A program made the position numbers and the translations under genes. This document shows positions 9,054 through 17,187 of a stretch of 64,000 nucleotides of DNA, one piece after another. A model generated the notes under the pieces. It saw only the letters and a list, made by a program, of their open reading frames with translations, made no database searches and was not told the origin of the DNA. How positions within the stretch are numbered: the first letter of the stretch is position 1; every line of letters begins with the position of its first letter. The stretch lies in assembly GCA_035555315.1 (NCBI GenBank), contig DATMGU010000051.1:48302-112301 (forward strand). Direction: 5' to 3'. Source of the stretch: DATMGU01 sp035555315. Its GTDB lineage: Bacteria; Pseudomonadota; Alphaproteobacteria; ATCC43930; CGMCC-115725.

Positions 9054-10478
9054 CTAACCCAGCCGTGCCAACCAGCCGACCAAGCGGCGGCTTCGGTCGG
9101 AAAACAGCTTTGGCATGAAGAAACTGCCGGCCGCCCGTTTGGAGGCTTCGCCCAGCGTTGGGTACGGCGCGATCATATTCGCCACGGCGCCGATTTTCAG
9201 CCCCTGGCCGATCGCCAGGGTCCAGACCTGCAGCAGGTCGCCGGCATCGGCGCCGATGATCCCGGCGCCCAGGATACGCCCGCGCGGCGTCGTCACCACC
9301 TTGACGAAGCCGGGGGTCCGCCGCTCCGCCTGGGCCCGATCATTCTCGTGGAACGGCCAGCGCAGCACGGTGACGACACCATGTTTGACCCGCGCCTCGG
9401 CTTCCGTCAGGCCTACCTGGGCCAGTTCCGGATCGGTATAGGTAACATGTGGCAGGGCCGTGTAGTCGGTCTTGGCCGGCAGGCGGAACAGCGCGTTTCG
9501 AATGACGATGCCGGCATGATAGCCAGCGACATGGGTAAAGCGTGGACCATCCGCCACATCGCCGATCGCGAAGACGCGCCGGTTGGTGGTGAGCAGCCGG
9601 CGATCGACCATGATGCCGGCGGGCCCGTGCTCGATTCCGGCGGCGGCGAGGTCCAGCGCCTCGATCGTCGGCCGCCTGCCGCTCGCGATCAGCAGATGCG
9701 ACGCGTCCAGGACGACGCTGTCGCCCCCGCGAGATAGGGTCACCGTGATCCGTTCGCCGTTGGGGGCGACCCGCTGCACCGCGGCGTTCTCGTAAAGGGT
9801 GACCTCATCCCGGCGTAGTTCGCGGCGCAGCACGTCGACCAGTTCCGGATCGTCCTGCCCCAGCAAGGTCGCGGCTTCGACGATGCTCACCCGGCTGCCC
9901 AGCCGGCGGTGCGCCTGCGCCAGCTCCACCCCGATCGGACCACCACCGATCACGATCAGGTGGTCGGGCAACACCGGGTTGTCGAACACCGTCTCATTGG
10001 TGAGATACGCCACCTGATCCAGCCCCGGGATCGGCGGCACGGCCGGGCGCGAACCGGTGGCGACGACGAAGCGACGGGCTCGTATGGTAGTCTCGCCGAC
10101 GCTCACCCGGTCGTGCCCGGTGAACCGTGCCTCCCCGGCGATCACCCGCACGCCCAATGCCGTGAACCGCTCGACCGAGTCGTTCGGCGCGATCGCCTCG
10201 ATGACGCCGCGGACATGGCGCCGAACCGCCGCGAAATCGACGACCGGCGCCACCATCCCGATGCCGAAGCCCCCGGCGTGGCGCGCCGCCGTCGCAGTTT
10301 TCGCCGCTGCCAGCAGTGCTTTCGATGGCACGCAGCCGGTATTGAGGCAGTCGCCGCCCATGCGGTGCCGTTCGATCAGCACGGTCGATCGGCCCAGCTG
10401 CGAGGCGCCGGCCGCCACCGACAGTCCGCCGGAACCGGCGCCGATCACGCAGATATCGACCTCCACCACCTCGCTCAC
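9054..10478 (-). CDS. Mercuric-reductase-like FAD/NAD(P) disulfide oxidoreductase
   Basis: A 474-residue class I pyridine nucleotide-disulfide oxidoreductase. FAD-binding GAGSGG lies at residues 13-18 and the redox motif CLNTGCVPSK has its cysteines at about 44 and 49. NAD(P)-binding GGGPIGVELAQ lies near residue 177, and a second FAD contact, RRVFAIGDVADGP, is near residue 305. The C-terminal dimerisation domain is complete. It lacks the N-terminal HMA domain and the C-terminal vicinal cysteines of true MerA, so mercury reduction is not supported. The GTG start overlaps the TVP38 gene stop as GTGA, and this TVP38-oxidoreductase pair is a recurrent arrangement. Confidence 0.9.
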   Translation of the reverse strand: MSEVVEVDICVIGAGSGGLSVAAGASQLGRSTVLIERHRMGGDCLNTGCVPSKALLAAAKTATAARHAGGFGIGMVAPVVDFAAVRRHVRGVIEAIAPNDSVERFTALGVRVIAGEARFTGHDRVSVGETTIRARRFVVATGSRPAVPPIPGLDQVAYLTNETVFDNPVLPDHLIVIGGGPIGVELAQAHRRLGSRVSIVEAATLLGQDDPELVDVLRRELRRDEVTLYENAAVQRVAPNGERITVTLSRGGDSVVLDASHLLIASGRRPTIEALDLAAAGIEHGPAGIMVDRRLLTTNRRVFAIGDVADGPRFTHVAGYHAGIVIRNALFRLPAKTDYTALPHVTYTDPELAQVGLTEAEARVKHGVVTVLRWPFHENDRAQAERRTPGFVKVVTTPRGRILGAGIIGADAGDLLQVWTLAIGQGLKIGAVANMIAPYPTLGEASKRAAGSFFMPKLFSDRSRRLVGWLARLG

Positions 10479-11242
10479 GATTGATCCTCGTCCAGCGCGC
10501 CATTGGAGCGCCGGCGCCAATGCTGATAGATGACCGGCAGCAGCGCCAGCAGCGCCAGGCCGAGTAGCGGTCCCGCGATCGACGGCTTGCTGAAGATCGA
10601 CAGATCCGGCATTTGCCCCGCGTCGAAGACCGCGCCCAACCCATTGCCGATGCTGGCAAACACCAGCACCGCCGGAATGATGCCGAGCAGAGTGGCCAGG
10701 ACATAAGTGCGCAGCGGGACACCCAGGAAAGCCGGCAGCAGATTGATCAGGAAGAACGGCACGAGCGGCAACAGACGCAACATCAGTAGATAGCTGAACG
10801 CGTTGCGCCGAAACCCGGCTTCGAACCGACCCAGCATCGGTCCGGCGCGGCGCCGCAGGTGGTCGCCTATTCCCGCGCGTGCCGTCACGAACAACAGGGT
10901 GGCACCCAGCGTCGCCGAGATCACGGTCGCGATCGTGCCAGTGACGGTGCCGAACAGGAAGCCACCCGTCAGCGTCAGGATCACCCCGCCCGGCACCGAC
11001 AGCGCCACGACGGTGGTGTAGATCAGCATGTAGATCGCCAGCGCCAGCACCCCATGTTGGGCGACCGCTTCCCCCAGCCAGGCGCGGTTCCGTGCCAGGC
11101 TGTGAAACGTCAGGTAACGCTGCAGGCCGAACCCGAAGAACACGGCGAGCCCGATCGCCAGCAGGCCAAGCGGCAACAGCCGCGTCGCGATCGACCCCAG
11201 CCTGTTCTTCGGCGTCGGCGTGGCGGGAGCGGCGTCGGGCAA
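10475..11242 (-). CDS. TVP38/TMEM64 family (DedA/SNARE-associated) membrane protein
   Basis: A 255-residue integral membrane protein of the TVP38/TMEM64 family. It contains the hallmark PGGVILTLTGGFLFG segment and the FFLINLLPAFLGVPLRTYVLAT segment. The TTG start at 11240-11242 was chosen because AACAGGAG lies nine bases upstream and the family core begins about 15 residues later; ATG codons further out would add 35 poorly conserved Arg/Gln-rich residues. DedA-related proteins act in lipid scrambling and membrane homeostasis. It is translated in tandem with the downstream mercuric-reductase-like gene through a four-base overlap. Confidence 0.87.
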   Translation of the reverse strand: MPDAAPATPTPKNRLGSIATRLLPLGLLAIGLAVFFGFGLQRYLTFHSLARNRAWLGEAVAQHGVLALAIYMLIYTTVVALSVPGGVILTLTGGFLFGTVTGTIATVISATLGATLLFVTARAGIGDHLRRRAGPMLGRFEAGFRRNAFSYLLMLRLLPLVPFFLINLLPAFLGVPLRTYVLATLLGIIPAVLVFASIGNGLGAVFDAGQMPDLSIFSKPSIAGPLLGLALLALLPVIYQHWRRRSNGALDEDQS

Positions 11243-11368
11243 GCGGCGAAACTCCTGTTCCTGACGATCGGCCTTGGACGTTCGACACTGTCGCAGGTTG
11301 AAGTAGCACCGGTATCGCCGTCGATCCATGCCCACACTTACCGGCATTGGCGATTTATGGGGACGGGG

Positions 11369-11533
11369 TTATTCCTTTGGCCGTAACGGCAGCACGCGCA
11401 AACGCGCATGAGTCGGAGCCACGGTGAGCAACGCGCCTTCGTCCAGCTCGGATGCCATCTGTCGAAGGGCGGCGACGACCCGCTTGCCGCCCATCACATC
11501 AGGCTGCTGGGTGATGCGATTCAACTGTTCCAT
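11369..11533 (-). pseudogene. Deletion relic joining a DUF433 antitoxin start to a DUF5615 toxin end
   Basis: A 54-residue reading frame. Its first 16 residues (MEQLNRITQQPDVMGG) match the N-terminal signature of DUF433 antitoxin-like proteins. Its last 25 or so (LDEGALLTVAPTHARLRVLP) match the C-terminal end of DUF5615 PIN-like proteins. In intact loci the DUF433 gene directly precedes the DUF5615 gene, so one in-frame deletion of the middle would make this chimera. The DUF433 helix-turn-helix and the acidic PIN residues are absent, so neither activity should remain. It could still be expressed as a small protein. The assignment comes from recalled family signatures. Confidence 0.6.
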
Positions 11534-11609
11534 GCACCGATCCCTCTCGAACCTCACTCTGACCGTAGTAGTTTGAGAATATCGACCCAAGAACTATTTG
11601 TGAGAATTG

Positions 11610-12710
11610 ATGGCGCGGCATTTGGTTCTGGTCGGCGGTGGTCATTCCCACATTGAGGTTTTGCGGCGCTTCGCGCTCGATCCGCCGCCGGATTGTCGTT
11701 TGACGCTGATCGCCCGGCAGTCTCATTCGATCTATTCCGGGATGCTGCCCGGTGTCGTCGCCGGGCGCTATCGACGGGACCAGGCGGAGATCGATCTGGT
11801 GCCGCTCGCCCGTCGCGCAGGCGCCGCCCTGCTGCTCGACGAGATGATCGGTCTCGACCCCACGGCGCGGCAGGTGATATGCCGGATCGCCGGGCCGGTC
11901 GGCTATGATCTGCTGGCGCTGGATATCGGCTCGACCGGCGGCCTTTCGGTGCCGGGTGCCGCCGACTACGCCCTGCCGGTAAAACCGATCGATCGGTTTC
12001 TCGACCACTGGCAAGCGCTCGCCGCGCAGCCAGCGTTACGCGGCAGGATCGCCGTGGTTGGTGGCGGGGCGGGGGGCGTCGAGCTGGCTCTGGCGATCCG
12101 TGCCGGGTGTGTCCCGCCGGGTCCGGAGGTGACGCTCGTCACCGCCGACGAACTGCTGCCGGGAATGCCGCCCCGCGCGCGTCGTCTGCTGGGGGATCAG
12201 CTCCGCCGCCGGGATATCACCATCGAGGCCGGCCGGCCGGTCACCCGGGTGACACCCGGCGAAGTCATGCTCGCGGATGGCACTTCTCTGCCGTTCGACA
12301 CGGTACTTTGGGTGACCGGTGCCGTCGCCCCTGCTTGGATCGGGCGGTGCGGGCTCGCGACCGATCCCGACGGTTTCGTCGCGGTCGATGCCGGTCTCCG
12401 GTCGATATCGCATCCGACGGTGTTCGCCAGCGGCGATGTCGCGGCCGTCGCTGGGTACCGGCTGCCGAAAGCGGGGGTGTTCGCCGTCCGTCAGGGGCCG
12501 GTATTGGCGAGCACATTGCGCCGCGTGCTCGCCGGGCAGCCGCCCATCCCTTACCGACCCCAACGGCATTGGCTCAGCCTGATCTCGACCGGCGACGGCC
12601 GGGCGGTCGCCACCCGCGCCGGCTGGACGGTCTTCGGTCGGCTCCCATGGTATCTGAAGGATTGGATCGATCGACGCTGGATTGCACGCTACAACCAACC
12701 CGACCGTTGA
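11610..12710 (+). CDS. FAD-dependent pyridine nucleotide oxidoreductase, SelD N-terminal-extension type
   Basis: A 366-residue NDH2-like flavoprotein. The start LVLVGGGHSHIEVLRRF, the segment IARQSHSIYSGMLPG and the second dinucleotide fold VVGGGAGGVELALAIR fit the family that occurs fused to, or next to, selenide water dikinase (SelD). SVFASGDVAAV-like FAD contacts (here TVFASGDVAAV) lie near residue 275. No selD is in the window. The ATG at 11610 is preferred to a TTG one codon upstream. It probably forms a unit with the methyltransferase 21 bases downstream. The electron donor and acceptor are not known. Confidence 0.85.
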   Translation: MARHLVLVGGGHSHIEVLRRFALDPPPDCRLTLIARQSHSIYSGMLPGVVAGRYRRDQAEIDLVPLARRAGAALLLDEMIGLDPTARQVICRIAGPVGYDLLALDIGSTGGLSVPGAADYALPVKPIDRFLDHWQALAAQPALRGRIAVVGGGAGGVELALAIRAGCVPPGPEVTLVTADELLPGMPPRARRLLGDQLRRRDITIEAGRPVTRVTPGEVMLADGTSLPFDTVLWVTGAVAPAWIGRCGLATDPDGFVAVDAGLRSISHPTVFASGDVAAVAGYRLPKAGVFAVRQGPVLASTLRRVLAGQPPIPYRPQRHWLSLISTGDGRAVATRAGWTVFGRLPWYLKDWIDRRWIARYNQPDR

Positions 12711-12731
12711 TTCCCCATATGCGAGGCAACC

Positions 12732-13607
12732 ATGACCGATACAGGCACTGCTAGCACGGCCGCCGCCGAGGACCAGGTCGCTTATTGGAACGGCCGTGCC
12801 GGCGAGCGCTGGGTGCACTATCAGGAACAACTCGACCAGGTGTTCGGGGGGATCGCCCAGGCGGCACTCCGACACGCCGGGATCGATGCCGGCGCGCGGG
12901 CGATCGATATCGGCTGCGGTTGTGGCGGTACCCTGATCGAACTCGCGCGGCGGGCCGGTCCGACCGGCCGGGTTACCGCCCTCGATGTCTCGGCGCCCAT
13001 GCTGGATCGGGCACGGCAGAGGGCGGCGACCCTTACCGATGCGGCGCCGATCGATTTCCTGTTGGCCGACGCGGCGACCCATGCCTTCCCGTCCGCCACG
13101 ATCGATCATCTGTTCTCCCGCTTCGGCGTGATGTTCTTCGATGATCCGGTGGCGGCCTTCACCAATCTGCGTGGCGCTCTGCGGCCGGGCGGCCGGCTCA
13201 CCTTCGCCTGCTGGCGCGCGCCCCGCGACAATCCTTGGGCGATGGTGCCGCTCCATGCCGCCTACAAGCACGTGCCCAAGATGGATCCGGTCGATCCAGA
13301 GGCCCCCGGCCCCTATGCCTTCGCCGAGGCCGATCGCGTGCGGGGCATCCTCACCGCCGCCGGCTTCACGGGGATCGACCTCTCGCCGCTCGACCTGCCC
13401 CTCGATCTCGGGGCCGGCGGCGGCCTCGATGCCGCCGCCGAGCTGGCGCAGAATATCGGGCCGGCCAGCCGCGCACTGCGCGGCGCCGACGACGCGACCG
13501 TCGCCGAGGTTCAGGTGTCGATCCGCGAGGCGCTGACGCCCTTTGTCGACGGATCGGCGGTCCGCCTTGTCAGCGCCGTCTGGCTTGTCACCGCCGGTAA
13601 CCCGTAG
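12732..13607 (+). CDS. Class I SAM-dependent methyltransferase
   Basis: A 291-residue methyltransferase. SAM-binding motif I is DIGCGCGGTLIELA (about residues 58-71), followed by the acidic end of strand 2 at TALDVSAPML, and the motif IV-like stretch HLFSRFGVMFFDDP is near residue 135. The protein begins DQVAYWNGRAGERWVHYQE, the usual opening of a large UbiE-like subfamily of unassigned substrate. AGGCAACC precedes the ATG. It is sandwiched between the SelD-type oxidoreductase and the DUF2064 protein in one direction, so a shared small-molecule pathway is possible but unproven. Confidence 0.87.
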   Translation: MTDTGTASTAAAEDQVAYWNGRAGERWVHYQEQLDQVFGGIAQAALRHAGIDAGARAIDIGCGCGGTLIELARRAGPTGRVTALDVSAPMLDRARQRAATLTDAAPIDFLLADAATHAFPSATIDHLFSRFGVMFFDDPVAAFTNLRGALRPGGRLTFACWRAPRDNPWAMVPLHAAYKHVPKMDPVDPEAPGPYAFAEADRVRGILTAAGFTGIDLSPLDLPLDLGAGGGLDAAAELAQNIGPASRALRGADDATVAEVQVSIREALTPFVDGSAVRLVSAVWLVTAGNP

Positions 13608-13616
13608 CGGCCGATC

Positions 13617-14294
13617 ATGTGGGGGGCTGGTCGTCCAGCTCTGGTCATGATGGCCAAGGCGCCCAAACCCGGTGCGGTCAAGACCCGTCTGGTCCCGCCA
13701 TTGACCTTGGACCAGGCGTCCGGCCTCACCCGCGCCTTCATCGGCGACATCGCCCATAGGATGGCGGCGACTCCCGCCTCCCTATGGTTGGCGCATGGTC
13801 CCGATGACGTCCCAACGGATTTCGACGGCTTGCTGCCGCCCGGCTTCGACTTCCTCGTGCAGCACGGCGCGGATCTCGGTGCACGGATGGCCGATCTTAT
13901 CGAGCGACGGTTGGCGGCCGGGGCGTCGTCGGTCTGCCTGATCGGTTCCGACCTGCCCTCGCTGCCGGCCGAAATCCTGGTCGAGGCACTGCGGCTGCTT
14001 GATCTGCCCGGTGATCGGGCGGTCCTCGGGCCGGCCGTGGACGGGGGCTATTATCTGATTGGGCTGAAACGGCCGCATCCCGGCCTGTTCGATCGGATGG
14101 TGTGGAGCACGCCGACGGTCATGGCCGAGACATTGGGCCGCGCCGCATCACTCGCCCTTCCCACGGCGAGCCTGTCCATGGTCGAGGACATCGACGATCC
14201 CGCCGCCCTCGATCGCCTGGCTCGGCGATTGACGGTCGATCCGAGCCTCGCCCCGCGCACCGCCACGTTCCTGGCGGCGCTTGAGACTTATTAG
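13617..14294 (+). CDS. DUF2064 family glycosyltransferase-like protein (TIGR04282 type)
   Basis: A 225-residue GT-A-like protein. The nucleotide-sugar motif MAKAPKPGAVKTRL (residues 11-24), the acidic metal-binding block LIGSDLPSLP near residue 108 and LGPAVDGGYYLIGL near residue 138 are the three signatures of the DUF2064/TIGR04282 family. Members are found in arsenosugar-type and other thiol or sulfur loci. Here no ArsM or ArsS is nearby, so the acceptor is unknown. The stop overlaps the convergent small lipoprotein-like gene by four bases. Confidence 0.86.
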   Translation: MWGAGRPALVMMAKAPKPGAVKTRLVPPLTLDQASGLTRAFIGDIAHRMAATPASLWLAHGPDDVPTDFDGLLPPGFDFLVQHGADLGARMADLIERRLAAGASSVCLIGSDLPSLPAEILVEALRLLDLPGDRAVLGPAVDGGYYLIGLKRPHPGLFDRMVWSTPTVMAETLGRAASLALPTASLSMVEDIDDPAALDRLARRLTVDPSLAPRTATFLAALETY

Positions 14295-14497
14295 GGGTCG
14301 ATGGCCTCGGCGCAGGCATCGGTCGGCGCCGCGGCTGCGTGTCCGACCAGGGGCACGATCTTCAACGCCGCGGAGCCTACCCTGCACGGTGCCGCGACCA
14401 CGCCACAGCCAGTGGTGGCACCACATACCAGCACCATCATCGCCAGAGCCGACAACCGGCTGAACGCCCGCCTCGATCCTCCGGATAAACCCGTCAT
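14291..14497 (-). CDS. Small exported/lipoprotein-like protein, DUF6726 type
   Basis: A 68-residue protein with a signal-like hydrophobic segment (LSALAMMVLVCGATTGC) and a short cysteine-containing mature part, VVAAPCRVGSAALKIVPLVG, then PTDACAEAID. The two extra cysteines and the V-A-P-C-R pattern agree with the small DUF6726 family. The cysteine after ATTG may be lipidated, although the lipobox is weak at position -3. It lies convergently against the DUF2064 gene. Nothing is known of its function. Confidence 0.7.
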   Translation of the reverse strand: MTGLSGGSRRAFSRLSALAMMVLVCGATTGCGVVAAPCRVGSAALKIVPLVGHAAAAPTDACAEAIDP

Positions 14498-14565
14498 TTG
14501 CCGCTTCCTCACGCAGTTCCTGTCATAAGGAAATGCGCAACGGCGCCGTCGGGTTCCGTTATCCC

Positions 14566-15432
14566 CTAATCCGGCGCGATCTCCAGCAGCATGCCGCTGG
14601 CATCGTCGCGTGCCTTGACCCTTGGGACACGGCGGCACTCCGCGTCGGCTGCTTCCAGGGCGCGCAACTCGCCCATCAGCGCCTCGAGCCCCCGATGCCG
14701 GGCGGCCTCCAGCAACTCCGCCGCATCGTATTGGCGGAACGGTTGGACCAGCCGCCATAACCCGTCCGACACCAGCAGGATTGGCGTCGATGCGACAAGG
14801 TCGAGCACCGCCGTCTCCATCGCATCCGCGGCCCGCGGATCGATGCCCAGCATCCAATAGCCGTCCGGCTGGTTCAGCCGCGCCCGGCGCGCGCGCAATT
14901 CGGGGCTGAGCACCGTCAACAGGGATTGCTCCAGGTGAGGCGATCGGGTCAGTCGTTCCTCGACCACCCGGTTGATGCCATCCTCCCAGACCGGGTCGTC
15001 GGGCGCGCCGAACACCAGTGCCCGGTCGGGTAGACCCACCACGGCGACGCAATCGCCCTGCCAGGCAAGCTCGATGCGGGTACCGGCATGGCGCAGCCAC
15101 ATCGCCGCGGCCGAGGGCAGGGCATAGGGCGGCACCGTATCGATCGCCGGGACGACCGCCCGATAGCGACCCGCCAATTCCTCGATCAACCCGCGGAAAT
15201 AGGCTCGCGGCGGCCGGTCGGCCGGATCGATCGAGGCGAGCAGCCGCGACAGGTGTTCGGCCAGCCATGCCGCGTCGGTCGGTCCCTCGGGGACCAATTC
15301 CCGGTCGGCCAGGCCGGTCGCCCCATCGATCACCCAGGCCGCGGCCCCTTGGTCGAATTGTGTGGCGCCGATCCGGTCCTCATTCACGTTTCCGCCGGGC
15401 AGCGCAATCTCATCGAGGACACGAAGCGCCAT
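14566..15432 (-). CDS. PP2C-type protein serine/threonine phosphatase
   Basis: A 288-residue PP2C-family (PPM) phosphatase. The metal-binding layout is recognisable: NEDRIGA near residue 17, AAAWVIDGATGL near residue 30 (motif with the core Asp and Gly), a TPILLVSDGLWRLV block near residue 216 (the second conserved Asp-Gly), and ARDDASGMLLE near the C-terminus. These supply the aspartates that bind two manganese or magnesium ions. It has no membrane segment or sensor domain, so it is a stand-alone cytosolic phosphatase with unknown target. GGAGGG precedes the ATG. It is divergent from the LysR gene. Confidence 0.85.
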   Translation of the reverse strand: MALRVLDEIALPGGNVNEDRIGATQFDQGAAAWVIDGATGLADRELVPEGPTDAAWLAEHLSRLLASIDPADRPPRAYFRGLIEELAGRYRAVVPAIDTVPPYALPSAAAMWLRHAGTRIELAWQGDCVAVVGLPDRALVFGAPDDPVWEDGINRVVEERLTRSPHLEQSLLTVLSPELRARRARLNQPDGYWMLGIDPRAADAMETAVLDLVASTPILLVSDGLWRLVQPFRQYDAAELLEAARHRGLEALMGELRALEAADAECRRVPRVKARDDASGMLLEIAPD

Positions 15433-15506
15433 CTTGATCCCTCCGCTCTTTGCCGCCGTCGACGCTGTTATGGGGCGACATTACATGGTTCGCCATGCGC
15501 ATAGCC

Positions 15507-15536
15507 TTCTCAAACAGGTGTTGAGCAGGATACAAT
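15507..15536 (+). promoter_or_regulatory. Predicted sigma-70 promoter for a leaderless LysR transcript
   Basis: TTCTCA (15507-15512) and TACAAT (15531-15536) are separated by 18 bases. The -10 box ends six bases before the LysR start codon at 15543, so transcription would begin at or next to the A of the ATG. There is no Shine-Dalgarno sequence in the few bases between. This is read directly from sequence; the actual start site is not known. Confidence 0.4.
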
Positions 15537-15542
15537 ACCTAT

Positions 15543-16427
15543 ATGACAAATCTCCCGCCGCTCCCCGCTCTGCGCGCCTTCGAAGCCGCCGCCCGGTTGG
15601 GTGGTTTCGCCCGCGCGGCGGCGGAACTCAATGTCAGCACCAGCGCCATCAGCCATCAGATTCGCGGCCTGGAAGACAGTCTCGGCGCCCGGCTGCTGGA
15701 ACGCAGCACCGGCGTTGGCGGCGTCAGTGTGACACCTGCCGGCATGGTTCTGCTGCGCGCATCCGAGACCGCCCTCCAACTGTTGGCGGAGGCTTGCGCA
15801 GATATCCGCAAACCCAAACGCCGGCGCAAGCTCACGGTCTCGGCCAACGCGCCATTTTCCTCTCTCTGGTTGGCGCGCCGGCTCGCGGAATTCTCGATGC
15901 GGCACGCTGGGGCGGCGGTCAACGCGATCGTCCAGGAGGCGGAGCCGGATTTCGTCCGGCACGGTATCGACCTCGCGATCGTCCGGGTGACCGACGCGAC
16001 GCTGCGGCCCGATGACGATGTGCTGCTGCGCGAAGAGGTGTTCCCCGTCTGCAGTCCGGAACTCTACGATTTCGCCGTTGGCGCGGTCTGCAAATGCCGG
16101 CTCTTGCAGGAGGAGTATGAGACCAGCTCCGAGATCGATTGGCGGGTCTGGGCGTCTCATTTCGACCTGCGGCCTGACTTCGAAAGCAAGATCGTGACCT
16201 TCGCGAGCTTCAATCAGGTGGTCGGCGCCGCCATCGGCGGCGGCGGGATCGCGCTCGGCCGGGCGCCGCTGATCAATCCCGATCTCGCCAGCGGCCGTCT
16301 GGTACGCCTGTTCCCGGATGTCGGCATGCGCGCATCGTGGTGCTTCGTGCTACGCGCCGCTCCCGGTCGTCGCGACGATCCGATGGTGCGCGAGCTGTCG
16401 GCATTCCTGCGCGCGGAAGCCGCTTAA
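15543..16427 (+). CDS. LysR-type transcriptional regulator, GcvA-like
   Basis: A 294-residue regulator. Its N-terminal winged helix reads LPALRAFEAAARLGGFARAA and then SAISHQIRGLEDSLG, the GcvA subgroup pattern (recognition helix with SHQI). The effector domain follows from about residue 92 and includes FVRHGIDLAIVR and IGGGGIALGRAPL. The last blocks are typical of amino-acid-responsive members. It is divergent from the PP2C gene and converges with the EEP hydrolase gene, overlapping it by four bases. The target and ligand are not evident. The gene probably starts without a leader (see promoter). Confidence 0.92.
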   Translation: MTNLPPLPALRAFEAAARLGGFARAAAELNVSTSAISHQIRGLEDSLGARLLERSTGVGGVSVTPAGMVLLRASETALQLLAEACADIRKPKRRRKLTVSANAPFSSLWLARRLAEFSMRHAGAAVNAIVQEAEPDFVRHGIDLAIVRVTDATLRPDDDVLLREEVFPVCSPELYDFAVGAVCKCRLLQEEYETSSEIDWRVWASHFDLRPDFESKIVTFASFNQVVGAAIGGGGIALGRAPLINPDLASGRLVRLFPDVGMRASWCFVLRAAPGRRDDPMVRELSAFLRAEAA

Positions 16428-17026
16428 GCCGCCTGCAGCTCGACCATGATCGGCTTGTGGTCCGATCGACCCCGTCCCAGCACCTCGGCCCGTTCGCAGG
16501 CGAGGCCGCGAATATAGCAGCGGTCGATGCGCAGCGGCACCAGCTCCGACATCCGATGGGTCGGCTGGCGCGGCCCGGCATCAGTGAAGCCTGGCAACAG
16601 GGCGGGCCCGACCAAATTGTAATCGCCCAGTACGGCCGCCTTGTTGGCACCCGTCGCGGCCAGGGCCGACACGGTCCGCCGCAATTGCCGACGATTGAGC
16701 AATTGGCCATGGGACAAGTGCACATTGGCGATGGCGATGTCGCCGACCTCGATGATCTGCGCGATGCGCGGGATTAGGGTGCCGCGCTGCAGCGGGATGG
16801 TTGCCGGCTGCGGCAGCACGACGGGGCTCCATACCGCCAGACCGTGGATCCGGCCCGGCAGGGGATGCCGCGTATAGAAGCCACCGGCCCGCTCGACCAG
16901 CCGGTCCGTATCGACGGTTGCTTCCTGCATCAGCATCAGATCGGGGCGGTGTTCCTCGATCAGCGCCGCGACGTCGTCGACGCGCGCGCCGATCAGGCGA
17001 AGAAGGTTCCAACTGATAATTTTCAT
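16424..17026 (-). CDS. Endonuclease/exonuclease/phosphatase (EEP) family protein
   Basis: A 200-residue EEP-fold hydrolase. The catalytic motifs are in order: KIISWNLLR at the N-terminus (the Asn), LMLMQEAT near residue 33 (metal-binding Glu), IANVHLSHG near residue 98, AAVLGDYNLVG near residue 131 (Asp and Asn) and GRSDHKPIMVE at the C-terminus (Asp and His). All key residues are present. There is no signal peptide. It is shorter than exonuclease III (about 270 residues) and resembles compact EEP proteins with a range of phosphodiester or phosphomonoester substrates, so specificity is open. Confidence 0.88.
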   Translation of the reverse strand: MKIISWNLLRLIGARVDDVAALIEEHRPDLMLMQEATVDTDRLVERAGGFYTRHPLPGRIHGLAVWSPVVLPQPATIPLQRGTLIPRIAQIIEVGDIAIANVHLSHGQLLNRRQLRRTVSALAATGANKAAVLGDYNLVGPALLPGFTDAGPRQPTHRMSELVPLRIDRCYIRGLACERAEVLGRGRSDHKPIMVELQAA

Positions 17027-17187
17027 ATGCTACTCGGCCATCGACTGATCCGTTGAAAATGGTTCGGCTGGATGTAGCTCACAATGATTAATCGGTAATG
17101 CATAAGCGATGCCCCGATATGGATTATAGTCAGATAAAGATCCGCGCGCCGCAGGGCGGATAGATGGATCGATAGCGGGGGAAGGCG

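Noticed and set aside
9054..10478. A genuine mercury-resistance gene (merA)
   Set aside because: The protein lacks the C-terminal vicinal cysteines and N-terminal metal-binding domain, and no merR, merT or merP gene is adjacent.
9054..11309. A single 751-residue reading frame joining a TVP38-like region and the mercuric-reductase-like protein
   Set aside because: The first 270 or so residues are an Arg-rich shadow of the TVP38 gene in another frame. The real oxidoreductase starts at the GTG at 10478, overlapping the TVP38 stop as GTGA.
14291..15268. Leftward 325-residue frame across the DUF6726 gene and the PP2C gene
   Set aside because: Only its last 68 residues are a plausible protein. 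The rest is another frame of the PP2C phosphatase.
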